64,000 nt of DNA from JBILXY01 sp044378055 (GTDB taxonomy: Bacteria; Patescibacteriota; JACMRA01): contig JBILXY010000006.1 of assembly GCA_044378055.1 (NCBI GenBank), forward strand, positions 3,980 through 67,979, written 5' to 3'. Under the pieces are notes generated by a model. It searched no databases and was not told the DNA's origin. It saw only the letters and a program-made list of their open reading frames with translations. Positions within the stretch are counted from its first letter, which is position 1. Each line of letters begins with the position of its first letter. Below are positions 23,551 to 32,026 of the stretch, one piece after another. The position numbers and the translations under genes are program-made.

Positions 23551-26019
23551 CTACTCCGTCCATTTCCAATTTAAAACTTCGGGTAAATCTTGGCCGTGCT
23601 CCACGATATATTTACTGTGTTCTATTAGCTTGGCGTTCAAAGCTTCGATTAATTTTCTGGATTTTTCTGCTATAACCGCATTTGTTTTTGAAGCTATTTC
23701 TAGGGCTTTTATAGCTACATGAAACCTTGAAGTTCCGTTTAAAACTTGCATATCAAAAGGTGTAGTGGTTGTTCCATGCTCGGTGTAGCCAATAATTGTG
23801 GTTCTACTAGCTAGACTTGAGCTATATAAAACTTGTTTTAAAGCTTCGGGGTAACCATGGAAATTAATTAAAATTGGTACATCTTTGGGAAAAGTTTTAG
23901 CATAAAGTTCCTCTGCTTGTTGGCTTGATTGAACATTTCCTAAGCCAAAACAGGTAGCTTGATTAATATTCACATATTTAAAATTCAGCTCTGGAGCGTT
24001 TTCTTTTAACCAAGTTATAGCAGCCATAGTTTCCAAAGTTTGGTAATCACCGGCTGAGGCTAGCACAATATCGGGATAAATTGAGCTTAAAGCCAAATTA
24101 TTATCGAGTCTTCCGTTGACACTTCCTGCAAATTCCCACCCCATAATGCCTTGCTGAACTTGGATTTTCGCTTCTTGGGTATTCAGCCATTGTGGCAATT
24201 CAGTTTTACCAGCAACAATTAAATTAACAGTATTGTTTGCTCCGAGGGCTTTTTCCAAAGTATTCAAACCAACATTCACATCTACAGGAAAATATACATT
24301 CACAAAACCAACCTGCTTGGAAAGCAAAGTATTAATTAAAATAGGGTTTTGATGAGTAAAACCATTGTGATCTTGCCTCCAAGCTGTGCTGGTTGCAAAA
24401 TAATTCATACTTGGTCTTTCACCACGCCATGGAAATTCTAGGCATTGTTTAGAATATTTTATGTACTGATCAATTTGGCTTATAATTATTGCTAGGAAAG
24501 CTTCGTAGGAAAATAAAATTCCGTGCCCTCCGTTCATGGTATACCCTTGCATCCAACTTTGCAAAGTTTGTTCGCTAAGCATTTCCATTATTTGCCCTTC
24601 AACGGCTAAGTTATCATCCCATTCTTTTAAAGGAAGATTGAAAACCCGGTTGGAACTGTTGAATAAATCTTCTAGTCGGTTGGATTCACTTTCATCTGGG
24701 GAAAAAACCCTGAAATTGGTTGGATTCTCCGCAATTACCTTTTTCAAAAACTTGGAAAGGTGCACAAGCTGATTTCCATTTTGACCTCTAACTAAGGTTG
24801 TGATTTCAAGATCTATAAAATCTGGAAAATTTAATGGTTTGCAAGCTGAAGTTAAAGCTTCTTGATACTGCCCTAACCTATTTTTTTCAGAGGGTAAAAG
24901 TTGAGTAATTTCAGATTGAATTTCATTGTTGGAAGTGTTGATCAATTCATGGACTTTGTAAGATTCAAGCCAATTTTGTAGAAGTTCAAATTCTATTTTA
25001 TTGTTTTTAGGAGATTTTAGCGGAATTCCATGGGATAAATTATTCCCTTCAATTTTAGCTCCACCAGCATACTTTGGTCCAGTCCAGCCTTTTAAAGTTC
25101 TCAGTAGTAAAACAGGCAACTTGGAAGTTGTTCCGGCTTTATAATTCACAATTTGTTGGTAACACAATGCCAAAGTATCTAGGTAATCTTTCAACCATTC
25201 ATCTTGTTTATCGAGACTTGTTGAAATTTCGGAGGTTAGTGAAGTTGAGTAATTTTGAGTAACTAAAAATGGTTGGTAGTTTAACCCTTCAAAATATTTA
25301 AACAAACTTTCATCGCTCATTCGACTATAAATTGTAGGTCCAGAAATTTTATAATCATTAAGGTGCAAAATTGGTAGAACTGCTCCATCTTTTTCAAAAT
25401 TAACAAACTTATTACTTTGCCACGAAGCTGCTAAAGCCCCAGTTTCTGCTTCACCATCCCCAACCACACAAACGGTTACCAAATTTGGCTTATCTAAAAC
25501 AGACCCAAAAGCAAGACCTAATGAATAGCCAAGCTCACCACCTTCGTTAATGCTTCCAGGTAGCCCAGGATAAGTGTGGCTTGGAAACCCAGAAGGCCAT
25601 GAAAAGTTTTTAATTAAATGTTCTCCCCCTATTAAATTGGCAGGATATTCCGAATAGTATTTTTCCAAGCTTCCTTCCAGCCACAAATTACTTAAAATAG
25701 CCGGAGCCCCATGCCCAGGACCAACAACCAACAAGATATTCTTACCACCGACATTTCCAACCTTCTCGTTGTTTCCAATATTTTCGACATTTCCACCGTT
25801 CTCCAAATTACAATTCAACCAATTCAAACCTGCGTAAACCAAATTTAGCCCAGGAACTGTTCCCCAATGCCCTATAATTCTTTCTTTAATATCACTTGAG
25901 TTTAACTTATTTTCCAGCCAAAAATTACTTTTAAGATACAAAGAAGCAGCCGCAACATAATTTGTAAGTCTAAGCGACTTTTTAAGCCCAGCAATATCTT
26001 GCAAATTAGATTTAAACAT
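23551..26019 (-). CDS. xfp: xylulose-5-phosphate/fructose-6-phosphate phosphoketolase
   Basis: The 822-residue thiamine-diphosphate enzyme splits xylulose 5-phosphate or fructose 6-phosphate into acetyl phosphate and an aldose phosphate. Family features are RLTNYVAAASLYLKSNFWL, IGHWGTVPGLNLVYAGLN, GPGHGAPAILSNLWLEGS, the thiamine site VVGDGEAETGALAASWQSNK, HLNDYKISGPTIYSRM, PWRGERPSMNYFATSTAWRQ and QDHNGFTHQNP. Length is normal (about 800). Acetyl phosphate then feeds acetate kinase, encoded nearby. A promoter directly upstream leaves almost no leader. Confidence 0.95.
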   Translation of the reverse strand: MFKSNLQDIAGLKKSLRLTNYVAAASLYLKSNFWLENKLNSSDIKERIIGHWGTVPGLNLVYAGLNWLNCNLENGGNVENIGNNEKVGNVGGKNILLVVGPGHGAPAILSNLWLEGSLEKYYSEYPANLIGGEHLIKNFSWPSGFPSHTYPGLPGSINEGGELGYSLGLAFGSVLDKPNLVTVCVVGDGEAETGALAASWQSNKFVNFEKDGAVLPILHLNDYKISGPTIYSRMSDESLFKYFEGLNYQPFLVTQNYSTSLTSEISTSLDKQDEWLKDYLDTLALCYQQIVNYKAGTTSKLPVLLLRTLKGWTGPKYAGGAKIEGNNLSHGIPLKSPKNNKIEFELLQNWLESYKVHELINTSNNEIQSEITQLLPSEKNRLGQYQEALTSACKPLNFPDFIDLEITTLVRGQNGNQLVHLSKFLKKVIAENPTNFRVFSPDESESNRLEDLFNSSNRVFNLPLKEWDDNLAVEGQIMEMLSEQTLQSWMQGYTMNGGHGILFSYEAFLAIIISQIDQYIKYSKQCLEFPWRGERPSMNYFATSTAWRQDHNGFTHQNPILINTLLSKQVGFVNVYFPVDVNVGLNTLEKALGANNTVNLIVAGKTELPQWLNTQEAKIQVQQGIMGWEFAGSVNGRLDNNLALSSIYPDIVLASAGDYQTLETMAAITWLKENAPELNFKYVNINQATCFGLGNVQSSQQAEELYAKTFPKDVPILINFHGYPEALKQVLYSSSLASRTTIIGYTEHGTTTTPFDMQVLNGTSRFHVAIKALEIASKTNAVIAEKSRKLIEALNAKLIEHSKYIVEHGQDLPEVLNWKWTE

Positions 26020-26028
26020 AATTATTTT

Positions 26029-26057
26029 AGTTTAACTTAAAAGCCAAATTCGGTAAA
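26029..26057 (-). promoter_or_regulatory. xfp promoter, near-leaderless
   Basis: On the reverse strand TTTACC (26052-26057), 17 bases, TAAACT (26029-26034), then 9 bases to the xfp ATG. The -10 box is identical to that of pyk and vapB. Confidence 0.5.
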
Positions 26058-26066
26058 GACTGAAAC

Positions 26067-27602
26067 TTAACCAAGGAATTTTTTACTAGTGGAATCTGTT
26101 TCAACCACATTGTTTGGCTGGGTTGTTGGTGCAGCATTACTATTTGGATATTCAACGGTAGCTTGGCTTGGATTTGGAGTGTTAATTTCAGTGTTATTTA
26201 CACTTGTTTGAGCCGGATTTGCAGAATATTGCTGATGTGGAGTTTCTATAGATACGGTTTGATAATCTTGATCAGGTGTCGTTGATTTCAAATTTTCTAA
26301 AGTTTGATTATTACTAACCAAAGGTACATTATTATTTACAGGTGCAGCAGGTTCTTGATAACCACGAGGATAATTATTTAAGCTAAATTCTTCATCGGCT
26401 TTTTCTAAATGAATTGGTGTCGGTGCATTGCCATTTGTGTTGATATTAATATTCAACATGGTTTTAAATTGCCCATCCAAAGTAGGATTTTTTTCTGGGG
26501 AAGCCACTGGTTTATTTGCAAGTTTAGCATTTTTTACCTTTACCGCACTGAATAAATTCAATCTTTCTAAAATTAACACCACCAGATTAACAAACAGCAT
26601 TAAAACTGAGATAAGTATGGCTGGATAGACCAAATTGAACGACAATCTTAGAACATTCCAGGCAAGTAAATTAACAATTTCAGCAGTGGCAAAACCCGGC
26701 AAAATTAAAAGATTTAAACTTGACCCTAAATAACTAACTCCGCCTGTTAAAACTAACCAGAATATACATAAACTTAAAGTGCTTGTGGAAATAAACCAGA
26801 ACAATCTTCGCATGTGGGCAATAATTTTTTTCTTATTTAAAACCACCAGAGTAATATCTGCAGCTAAAACCAACATAAATATTATAAAGAAAATTACAAC
26901 TTGGCCTCTAAAAGCAATTAATTGATCACGGAACCAGTTTAATCTGCTTAATGTTACTTGGTTAGCACCGCTAATAACCGAGTCAGCCCTAACTTGGTCG
27001 CTAAGCGAAGAAATTGGATTATTTTTAATGATACTATCCAATGAATTAAAACCACTTTGCTGGGTTATATCTAAAACATCACTTAATTTCTTACTTCCAT
27101 CCTTTACTTCTTTAGGTAAACAAAAAGTTTGAGAAGGGTCGTATCCTTCGGTTTTAAGCTTGGTAACTTCAGCATTATCACACTCTGGAATACTTAAATT
27201 ATTATCACGAACTAATTTATCGGTTTGAATATCTAATTGTGAACGAACGGCAGTTTCAATTTCGTTAGTTGGTAAATAAAAACTTAGAATATTTGAATCG
27301 CCATTTAGCCATCTAGTAATATAATCAATATTTTTTTCAGAAACATCTTTAAGCCAATCAGGAGTTACCAATCTATCAACCACGGGGCCAATAATTAAAT
27401 AACCTAAAACTTGATTACTGCCAGGAGTGTTGGCATAATTTTTCTTTAATTGATCATTTAATTTTTGGTAGAAATTTTCCTGAATTAAAGAATCTTTGTG
27501 GATACTGGCGTTTGGTAATGTAAAAGCAATACTAAAACCAACAATAAGCAAAGGCAAAATTGCCACAATTAAACCTTGAATGAACGATTGTAAAAAACGC
27601 AT
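26067..27602 (-). CDS. multi-pass membrane protein with disordered tail, function unknown
   Basis: The 511-residue protein has an N-terminal hydrophobic helix (GLIVAILPLLIVGFSIAFTL) and an extracytoplasmic domain of about 200 residues with two Cys. Three or four more helices follow between about residues 230 and 350 (VVIFFIIFMLVLAADITLVV, LSLCIFWLVLTGGVSYL, YPAILISVLMLFVNLVVLIL). A polar, Asn/Thr/Pro/Gln-rich cytoplasmic tail of about 140 residues ends the protein. I do not recognise the family. It is probably co-directional but not necessarily co-transcribed with xfp, which follows after 47 bases with its own promoter. Confidence 0.6.
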   Translation of the reverse strand: MRFLQSFIQGLIVAILPLLIVGFSIAFTLPNASIHKDSLIQENFYQKLNDQLKKNYANTPGSNQVLGYLIIGPVVDRLVTPDWLKDVSEKNIDYITRWLNGDSNILSFYLPTNEIETAVRSQLDIQTDKLVRDNNLSIPECDNAEVTKLKTEGYDPSQTFCLPKEVKDGSKKLSDVLDITQQSGFNSLDSIIKNNPISSLSDQVRADSVISGANQVTLSRLNWFRDQLIAFRGQVVIFFIIFMLVLAADITLVVLNKKKIIAHMRRLFWFISTSTLSLCIFWLVLTGGVSYLGSSLNLLILPGFATAEIVNLLAWNVLRLSFNLVYPAILISVLMLFVNLVVLILERLNLFSAVKVKNAKLANKPVASPEKNPTLDGQFKTMLNININTNGNAPTPIHLEKADEEFSLNNYPRGYQEPAAPVNNNVPLVSNNQTLENLKSTTPDQDYQTVSIETPHQQYSANPAQTSVNNTEINTPNPSQATVEYPNSNAAPTTQPNNVVETDSTSKKFLG

Positions 27603-27805
27603 GATGACTTATACCTAGTATCAGCTGTTTGGATTGTCAAACCTATTTAAAGGAATATTTCTTAAAATCTAGATTCATTCAAGATTATAGTTTAAATATG
27701 AAGGAAGAGTCGAAATATAGTTTTAATTCAAAAACCAGTAGTTAGTCCAAACTTGAACACATAAATTCTTGACAATGGAACTATTTTGCTAAACCCTACA
27801 GATAC

Positions 27806-27883
27806 GGGTATGTAGCTCAGCCTGGTTAGAGCACAGATCTTATAAGTCTGCGGTCGGCGGTTCAAATCCACCTATACCCACCA
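27806..27883 (+). tRNA. tRNA-Ile (TAT anticodon)
   Basis: Acceptor GGGTATG pairs with TATACCC, D-loop AGCTCAGCCTGGTTAGAGC, anticodon stem CAGAT/GTCTG with loop CTTATAA (anticodon TAT), T-arm GGCGGTTCAAATCCACC, discriminator A and encoded CCA. UAU reads AUA directly. Most bacteria use a CAU tRNA modified by TilS. TTGACA at 27769-27774 is a likely -35 box. Confidence 0.9.
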
Positions 27884-27945
27884 ATGTGGTATACCAATTA
27901 ATGTTACCCAAATAAATTTTTAGCCTTTTTAATCAAATAAACTGT

Positions 27946-28239
27946 ATGTTGCCACAAAACTTTCTAGCCGGTCTAGAAGAAACCATAGCCAGATTCATAA
28001 GTCTAATTTTCACAATTACATTTTATGGATTATATTTTGGAAGTAAAACTCCAGTTCTGTTTGATTGGTACACTTTGATTGGAATTCTAGCCCTATTCTG
28101 GCTTGTTTACGAAGCTTTAGCTTATTTACTTTTTGTTGTATTCAATTTCTTTTCTAAGAACAAAAACCACAAAGATGAACATTCTGCTGGCCAAGTAAAT
28201 TCTGCAATAGAAGAAGCGGAAAACCAAGAAATGAATTAA
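27946..28239 (+). CDS. small two-helix membrane protein, function unknown
   Basis: The 97-residue protein has two hydrophobic segments (FISLIFTITFYGLYFGS and LIGILALFWLVYEALAYLLF) and a charged C-terminal tail (KNKNHKDEHSAGQVN). It follows tRNA-Ile and precedes ssb by 39 bases. No family is recognised. The length, codon use and position before ssb support a real gene. Confidence 0.6.
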   Translation: MLPQNFLAGLEETIARFISLIFTITFYGLYFGSKTPVLFDWYTLIGILALFWLVYEALAYLLFVVFNFFSKNKNHKDEHSAGQVNSAIEEAENQEMN

Positions 28240-28278
28240 TTTATCCACAAAACCCCTATTATCTAAAATAACTATTAT

Positions 28279-28731
28279 ATGAACAAAATATTTTTAATTG
28301 GCAGACTTACAAAAGATGCTGAAATAAGATCAACCAACAACGGAAAGAAAGTAGCAAGTTTTGCTATCGCTGTAAACGAAGGTAAAGACCAGAGTGGTCA
28401 GGAAATTGTCCAATTTTTCAACCTAAGTGCTTGGGAAAGACTAGCCGAAATTATCGAGCAATATGTTAAGAAAGGAACCAAAGTAGCCATAGTTGGAAGA
28501 TTACAAAACCGTTCTTGGGATAAACCAGACGGAACTAAAGCCTATGCAACCGATGTAGTTGTTAAAGAATTGGAAATTTTATCCTCAAACGACCGATCAG
28601 AATCTGTAGCCACAGATAGTAATTCTTCAAGCTCAATGTCTTCCAGCCCTGCTACCGAGGCACCAAGCAAACCAGCCGGAGAATTACCAGACATCAATGT
28701 AGATGACATAAACATCCAAATGCCATTCTAG
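28279..28731 (+). CDS. ssb: single-stranded DNA-binding protein
   Basis: The 150-residue protein has an OB fold of about 105 residues: MNKIFLIGRLTKDAEIR, GKKVASFAIAVNEG, FFNLSAWERLAEIIEQYVKK, and VGRLQNRSWDKPDGTKAYAT. A Ser-rich linker leads to the acidic C-terminal tip (DDINIQMPF) that binds partner replication proteins. It protects single-stranded DNA in replication and repair. Start ATG at 28279 matches the family N-terminus; no Shine-Dalgarno sequence. Confidence 0.94.
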   Translation: MNKIFLIGRLTKDAEIRSTNNGKKVASFAIAVNEGKDQSGQEIVQFFNLSAWERLAEIIEQYVKKGTKVAIVGRLQNRSWDKPDGTKAYATDVVVKELEILSSNDRSESVATDSNSSSSMSSSPATEAPSKPAGELPDINVDDINIQMPF

Positions 28732-28745
28732 GTTTAGCGGCGATT

Positions 28746-28768
28746 CGTAGAGGCGAGCCTGTCTCGCC
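28746..28768 (+). repeat. GTAG-headed REP-like hairpin
   Basis: CGTAGA followed by GGCGAG-CCTGT-CTCGCC. It is the first of three copies in the 220-base gap between the convergent genes ssb and the nuclease gene. No gene is seen in the gap. Confidence 0.7.
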
Positions 28769-28791
28769 ATTTGTGATCATGCATTAACAAC

Positions 28792-28815
28792 CGTAGCGGA
28801 GACCCCCAGGTCTCC
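28792..28815 (+). repeat. GTAG-headed REP-like hairpin
   Basis: CGTAGC followed by GGAGACC-CCCA-GGTCTCC. Second of three copies in this gap, with a different stem. Confidence 0.7.
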
Positions 28816-28836
28816 ATAATGTTTTTCAATCAAATT

Positions 28837-28861
28837 CGTAGGGGCGATGTTCACCATCGCC
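28837..28861 (+). repeat. GTAG-headed REP-like hairpin
   Basis: CGTAGG followed by GGCGATG-TTCAC-CATCGCC. Third of three copies in this gap. The bases after the hairpin (GTTGAATT) resemble those after a degenerate hairpin at 34296-34315. Confidence 0.65.
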
Positions 28862-28951
28862 TGTGTTGAATTAAAATAGATTTTATTACTTCTTTGGCAG
28901 TCTTCCCCGACTATTCAAATATTCTTAAAAAAAAATTAAATGGTGTGAAAT

Positions 28952-30121
28952 TTATTCGCACCCTATTCCATTTTTATCTCTATCTAAACCAGCTCTATAG
29001 CCTGGCTGACCAGAATAAATTGGAGCCTTACCTGCAGCTCTAACAGCATCACAATTAGCATAATATACGTCTGTATTAGGTGTTGGAGTTGTATTTGAAA
29101 CAGGTGTAGTGACAGTCTCCGGAGCTAATACAACTGGTGTAACATTTAAATTTGGCTGCGTAGTGGTTATTTTAGTTGCAGGCTGATTTGGAGCAGGTGT
29201 GTAATTTTTAGCTTTTTGGCTAGTATCTCCATTACAAGTATCAGGTGAATAAAGTCCTTTTTGTTTTTCCCTAGCTTCTCTAGCTAACACATTAAATTCT
29301 TCAAGCTTGGGGTGAGGATACTTCGTGTATGAATTTGCATAACCATCTTTTACCATTTCGGCATTAAAAAAATAGCCATCTTCTCTGTAAACATAGGCAA
29401 GGGTTCTTCCATATTTGTCTATTCTGTTGGCAGGGTCAAATTCTAAGTATACTTTTTTACCAGACAATAATTCTGAAGCTCTCTTGCTAGCTTCTGCACC
29501 AAAACACTGTACTGGCTTTCTTGGGTCTTTAGTTTCTGGTGTATCAATACCAATTAAACGCAAAGTTCCAAGCTCGGAAACTTTAATTGTGTCGCCGTCA
29601 ACAACTGAAGTTACATCGAATAACTTCTGGTCTTTTGTTAAACTTCCTAAAGTTGCAATAGCTAGATTTGCCTTAACTGATGTTTGTATATCCTGAGAAC
29701 CTAAATCATTACCAACATCATAACTAGTATTAATTACTTGAGCTTGAGCTATTTTATTTTCCAAGTCTTTTTTAGAATTTTCGGCTTCAATTCTTTTAGA
29801 CTCTTCTTCTTTAAGCTTATTTTCTGCCTCCAATCTTTTGCTAACTTCATTTTCTAGCTCGCTTTTCTGAGTGTTAGAGCTAGTTTTATTTTGACTTACC
29901 TGTCTAGTTTGAGATTGCAAAATTGATGTAAAAGCAAATGATATATAAATTATAACAAAAAAGGAAGACCACACACCTACCAATACATTTCTAAGTTGTT
30001 TATTCTTTACTCCATACCACAATAAAACGCCAATAATTATGGGATAAAAACATAACCAAAAAACAATCTTACCCCAAGTTGGGAATTTATAAAACCAAGG
30101 GAATTTTGTTCGTATATTCAT
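28952..30121 (-). CDS. membrane-anchored thermonuclease with Excalibur calcium-binding domain
   Basis: The 389-residue protein has two N-terminal transmembrane helices (VFWLCFYPIIIGVLLWYGV and VLVGVWSSFFVIIYISFAF) and a coiled coil of about 55 residues. A staphylococcal-nuclease domain of about 130 residues follows: SVVDGDTIKV, LRLIGIDTPETKD, FDPANRIDKYGRTLAYVY, DGYANSYTKYP. A Thr/Pro linker and a C-terminal Excalibur domain (YYANCDAVRAAGKAPIY, DRDKNGIGCE) complete it. It probably degrades external nucleic acid at the cell surface for nucleotide supply or uptake. I start at 30121 because the promoter lies between this Met and an earlier one at 30142. Confidence 0.88.
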   Translation of the reverse strand: MNIRTKFPWFYKFPTWGKIVFWLCFYPIIIGVLLWYGVKNKQLRNVLVGVWSSFFVIIYISFAFTSILQSQTRQVSQNKTSSNTQKSELENEVSKRLEAENKLKEEESKRIEAENSKKDLENKIAQAQVINTSYDVGNDLGSQDIQTSVKANLAIATLGSLTKDQKLFDVTSVVDGDTIKVSELGTLRLIGIDTPETKDPRKPVQCFGAEASKRASELLSGKKVYLEFDPANRIDKYGRTLAYVYREDGYFFNAEMVKDGYANSYTKYPHPKLEEFNVLAREAREKQKGLYSPDTCNGDTSQKAKNYTPAPNQPATKITTTQPNLNVTPVVLAPETVTTPVSNTTPTPNTDVYYANCDAVRAAGKAPIYSGQPGYRAGLDRDKNGIGCE

Positions 30122-30129
30122 TTGTGTTT

Positions 30130-30158
30130 GCCATAAGTGCAATCTGAGAACATGTCAA
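30130..30158 (-). promoter_or_regulatory. promoter of the membrane nuclease gene
   Basis: On the reverse strand TTGACA (30153-30158), 17 bases, TATGGC (30130-30135), then 8 bases to the ATG at 30121. Confidence 0.55.
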
Positions 30159-30251
30159 TGTTTAAAAATAACAAAGTAAATATTTTAATTCAATAAAAAA
30201 TTAAGACCTTCCGTATAATGTTGGAAGGTCAAATAAAATCTGATTGTCAAT

Positions 30252-30734
30252 CTAAAGTCTAAATTTTCTTTTTAAAAATAAACAATAGCCAAAAAGTATA
30301 GATAGAACACCTGAAATTGCCGCAGCTAATGTATTTAGTCCAGCAAATTTTAGAGTTGAAAGCTCAGCAGTTTCTAAAAACATTTTATTGTTAGAAAGAA
30401 TGATGATGATAAATATTCCAAACATCATTGTACAGAATCCAAAACATATCTCTTCCATTTCACGCCGTTTGGTTATTGCAATCATTAAAGAGCTAAACCC
30501 AACAATCAAGATAAACTCAACTAAAAAAACTGTAGTTGCTACAAGTTTTTGTGCTGTTGTGACTGAGCTTTCATTGCAAATAAGGGCCAAAAGGCAAGCA
30601 AAGATTGAAACAAAAACCAAAAATACCCAATCATTAGATTTATCACGGCCTGTAATTATGCTTTTTGCAAGGGCAAGTGCTATAAAAAACACAGCAGCCC
30701 CGGCAAAGACAGCTAAATATCTTGGGTCAATCAT
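30252..30734 (-). CDS. multi-pass membrane protein, function unknown
   Basis: The 160-residue protein has five hydrophobic helices (for example YLAVFAGAAVFFIALALAKS, WVFLVFVSIFACLLALIC and LAAAISGVLSILFGYCLFLK) with short loops. No family is recognised. A partial Shine-Dalgarno sequence (GGAAG) precedes the ATG, as in other orphan genes here. TTGCCA (30784-30789) and TAACAA (30762-30767) form a probable promoter that directly abuts the T-tract behind the truncated lepA gene. Confidence 0.6.
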   Translation of the reverse strand: MIDPRYLAVFAGAAVFFIALALAKSIITGRDKSNDWVFLVFVSIFACLLALICNESSVTTAQKLVATTVFLVEFILIVGFSSLMIAITKRREMEEICFGFCTMMFGIFIIIILSNNKMFLETAELSTLKFAGLNTLAAAISGVLSILFGYCLFLKRKFRL

Positions 30735-30805
30735 TTTACATCTTCCATCAGTACCCTTAACTTGTTAAATTATTTCGTATTTTTGGCAAGAAAAAAAGCA
30801 TTTAC

Positions 30806-31450
30806 CTACTCAATAGTCTTGGGGCTAGGTATTCTTTCAACAATTGCCTGCAATAACCTATCCACCCCCTGCCCGGTTTTACCACTTACATGCAAAATTT
30901 GGGAGCGGTTGTAACCTAAAATTCTTTCAATTTCTTCACTTCTGGCTGGAATATCGGCGTTTGGTAAATCTATTTTATTCAAAACAGGAATAATTTGTAA
31001 ATCCAGTTCCATGGCAGAATACAAATTGGCCAAAGTCTGAGCCTGAATTCCTTGGGTTGCATCCACAACCAAAATTGCCCCTTCGCAAGCAGCCAGTGAA
31101 CGCGAAACTTCATAAGCAAAATCTACATGACCGGGAGTATCGATTAAATTTAAAATGAATTTTTGGTTAATAAAACCTGCTACATCAATATTTTCATCAA
31201 TATTTCTAAGTTCAATTTCTTCTTTAGAAAAAGGTTTATTTCCAGGATAAACATAATCCATTCTTACAGGTTGAAGCTTAATTGTAATTCCTCTCTCTCG
31301 TTCTAAATCCATTTTATCCAAGGTTTGTTCCTTCATTTCACGCTTGGTAATAGTTCCAGTAATTTCCATAAGCCTGTCTGCCAGGGTGCTTTTCCCATGA
31401 TCAATATGTGCAATTATGCAAAAGTTACGAATATTTTTAAGTTCAGTCAT
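30806..31450 (-). CDS. lepA: LepA/EF4 GTPase domain only (truncated)
   Basis: The 214 residues match the G domain of LepA (elongation factor 4): NIRNFCIIAHIDHGKSTLAD (P-loop), DKMDLERERGITIKLQ (switch I), LNLIDTPGHVDFAYEVSRS (switch II), VLNKIDLPNADIP, and HVSGKTGQGVDRLLQAIVE. It ends with TAG right after ERIPSPK, where the normal protein of about 600 residues enters domain II. Domains II to V and the C-terminal domain are absent and not found in the following sequence. GTP binding looks intact, but ribosome back-translocation needs the missing domains. It could be a decayed gene or a free G domain with a new role. It has its own promoter. Confidence 0.85.
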   Translation of the reverse strand: MTELKNIRNFCIIAHIDHGKSTLADRLMEITGTITKREMKEQTLDKMDLERERGITIKLQPVRMDYVYPGNKPFSKEEIELRNIDENIDVAGFINQKFILNLIDTPGHVDFAYEVSRSLAACEGAILVVDATQGIQAQTLANLYSAMELDLQIIPVLNKIDLPNADIPARSEEIERILGYNRSQILHVSGKTGQGVDRLLQAIVERIPSPKTIE

Positions 31451-31471
31451 GGTTTTTTGATTAATATTTCA

Positions 31472-31500
31472 ATGTTATTAACGATTACATTTTTGGGCAA
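31472..31500 (-). promoter_or_regulatory. promoter of truncated lepA
   Basis: On the reverse strand TTGCCC (31495-31500), 17 bases, TAACAT (31472-31477). A TTTTTC run lies directly upstream of the -35 box. Confidence 0.5.
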
Positions 31501-31514
31501 GAAAAAGCAATAAA

Positions 31515-31820
31515 CTAATACAAACCCTTCTCCAAATTCTTAATAACAACATCATCTTCCACCAACCTAAACCTGGGGCCGAAATAATTTAATTCTGGTT
31601 TTTCTACTTTTTCCATAAAAATTTCAGTCTCTCTAACATACAATGTAGCATTTTTATTTATAGTTTCTTTTGCGTACAAAGGCTGATAAATAACTGCCAA
31701 ACCCTCTGTTTCTGTGTTGTAGCCAATTCCAATAATTCTATAACAATAATCTAAAATTCCCTTTTCAGGATTATGCTTATAATGGTAATAAAACTGACCT
31801 GCCTTAGGGTAATTGTTCAT
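31515..31820 (-). CDS. DUF1653 family protein
   Basis: The 101-residue protein has the DUF1653 pattern: GQFYYHYKHNPEKGILDYCY, VIYQPLYAKETINK, YVRETEIFMEKVEKP and PRFRLVEDD. These small beta-rich proteins are widespread and uncharacterised. It lies upstream of truncated lepA on the same strand, 15 bases from the lepA -35 box. Start ATG at 31820 fits the family. Confidence 0.8.
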   Translation of the reverse strand: MNNYPKAGQFYYHYKHNPEKGILDYCYRIIGIGYNTETEGLAVIYQPLYAKETINKNATLYVRETEIFMEKVEKPELNYFGPRFRLVEDDVVIKNLEKGLY

Positions 31821-31884
31821 AAATTAATTTAAACAAATCTTAAACCAAACCCCAATCATGTCAATTTCCATTTTAACGACACCG

Positions 31885-31909
31885 CGTAGGGGAAGGATTC
31901 ACCCTCCCA
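31885..31909 (+). repeat. GTAG-headed hairpin, variant
   Basis: CGTAGG followed by GGAAGG-ATTCA-CCCTCC, an imperfect stem. The same beginning (GTAGGGGAAGGATT) recurs at 58461. Between here and 31975 a second imperfect hairpin (CTTCAC and GTGAAG inside CCCC and GGGG arms) is visible. No gene is seen in 31821-32087. Confidence 0.5.
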
Positions 31910-32026
31910 GCTGTGGGGAACTCACCCCCTAACCTTCACCTACTGGCGTGAAGTGGGGATTATTTTTTTGGGCGAAAATTATTATGATCTATTTAAAATG
32001 TATTTGCTTAAATCTAAAGTAAAATC

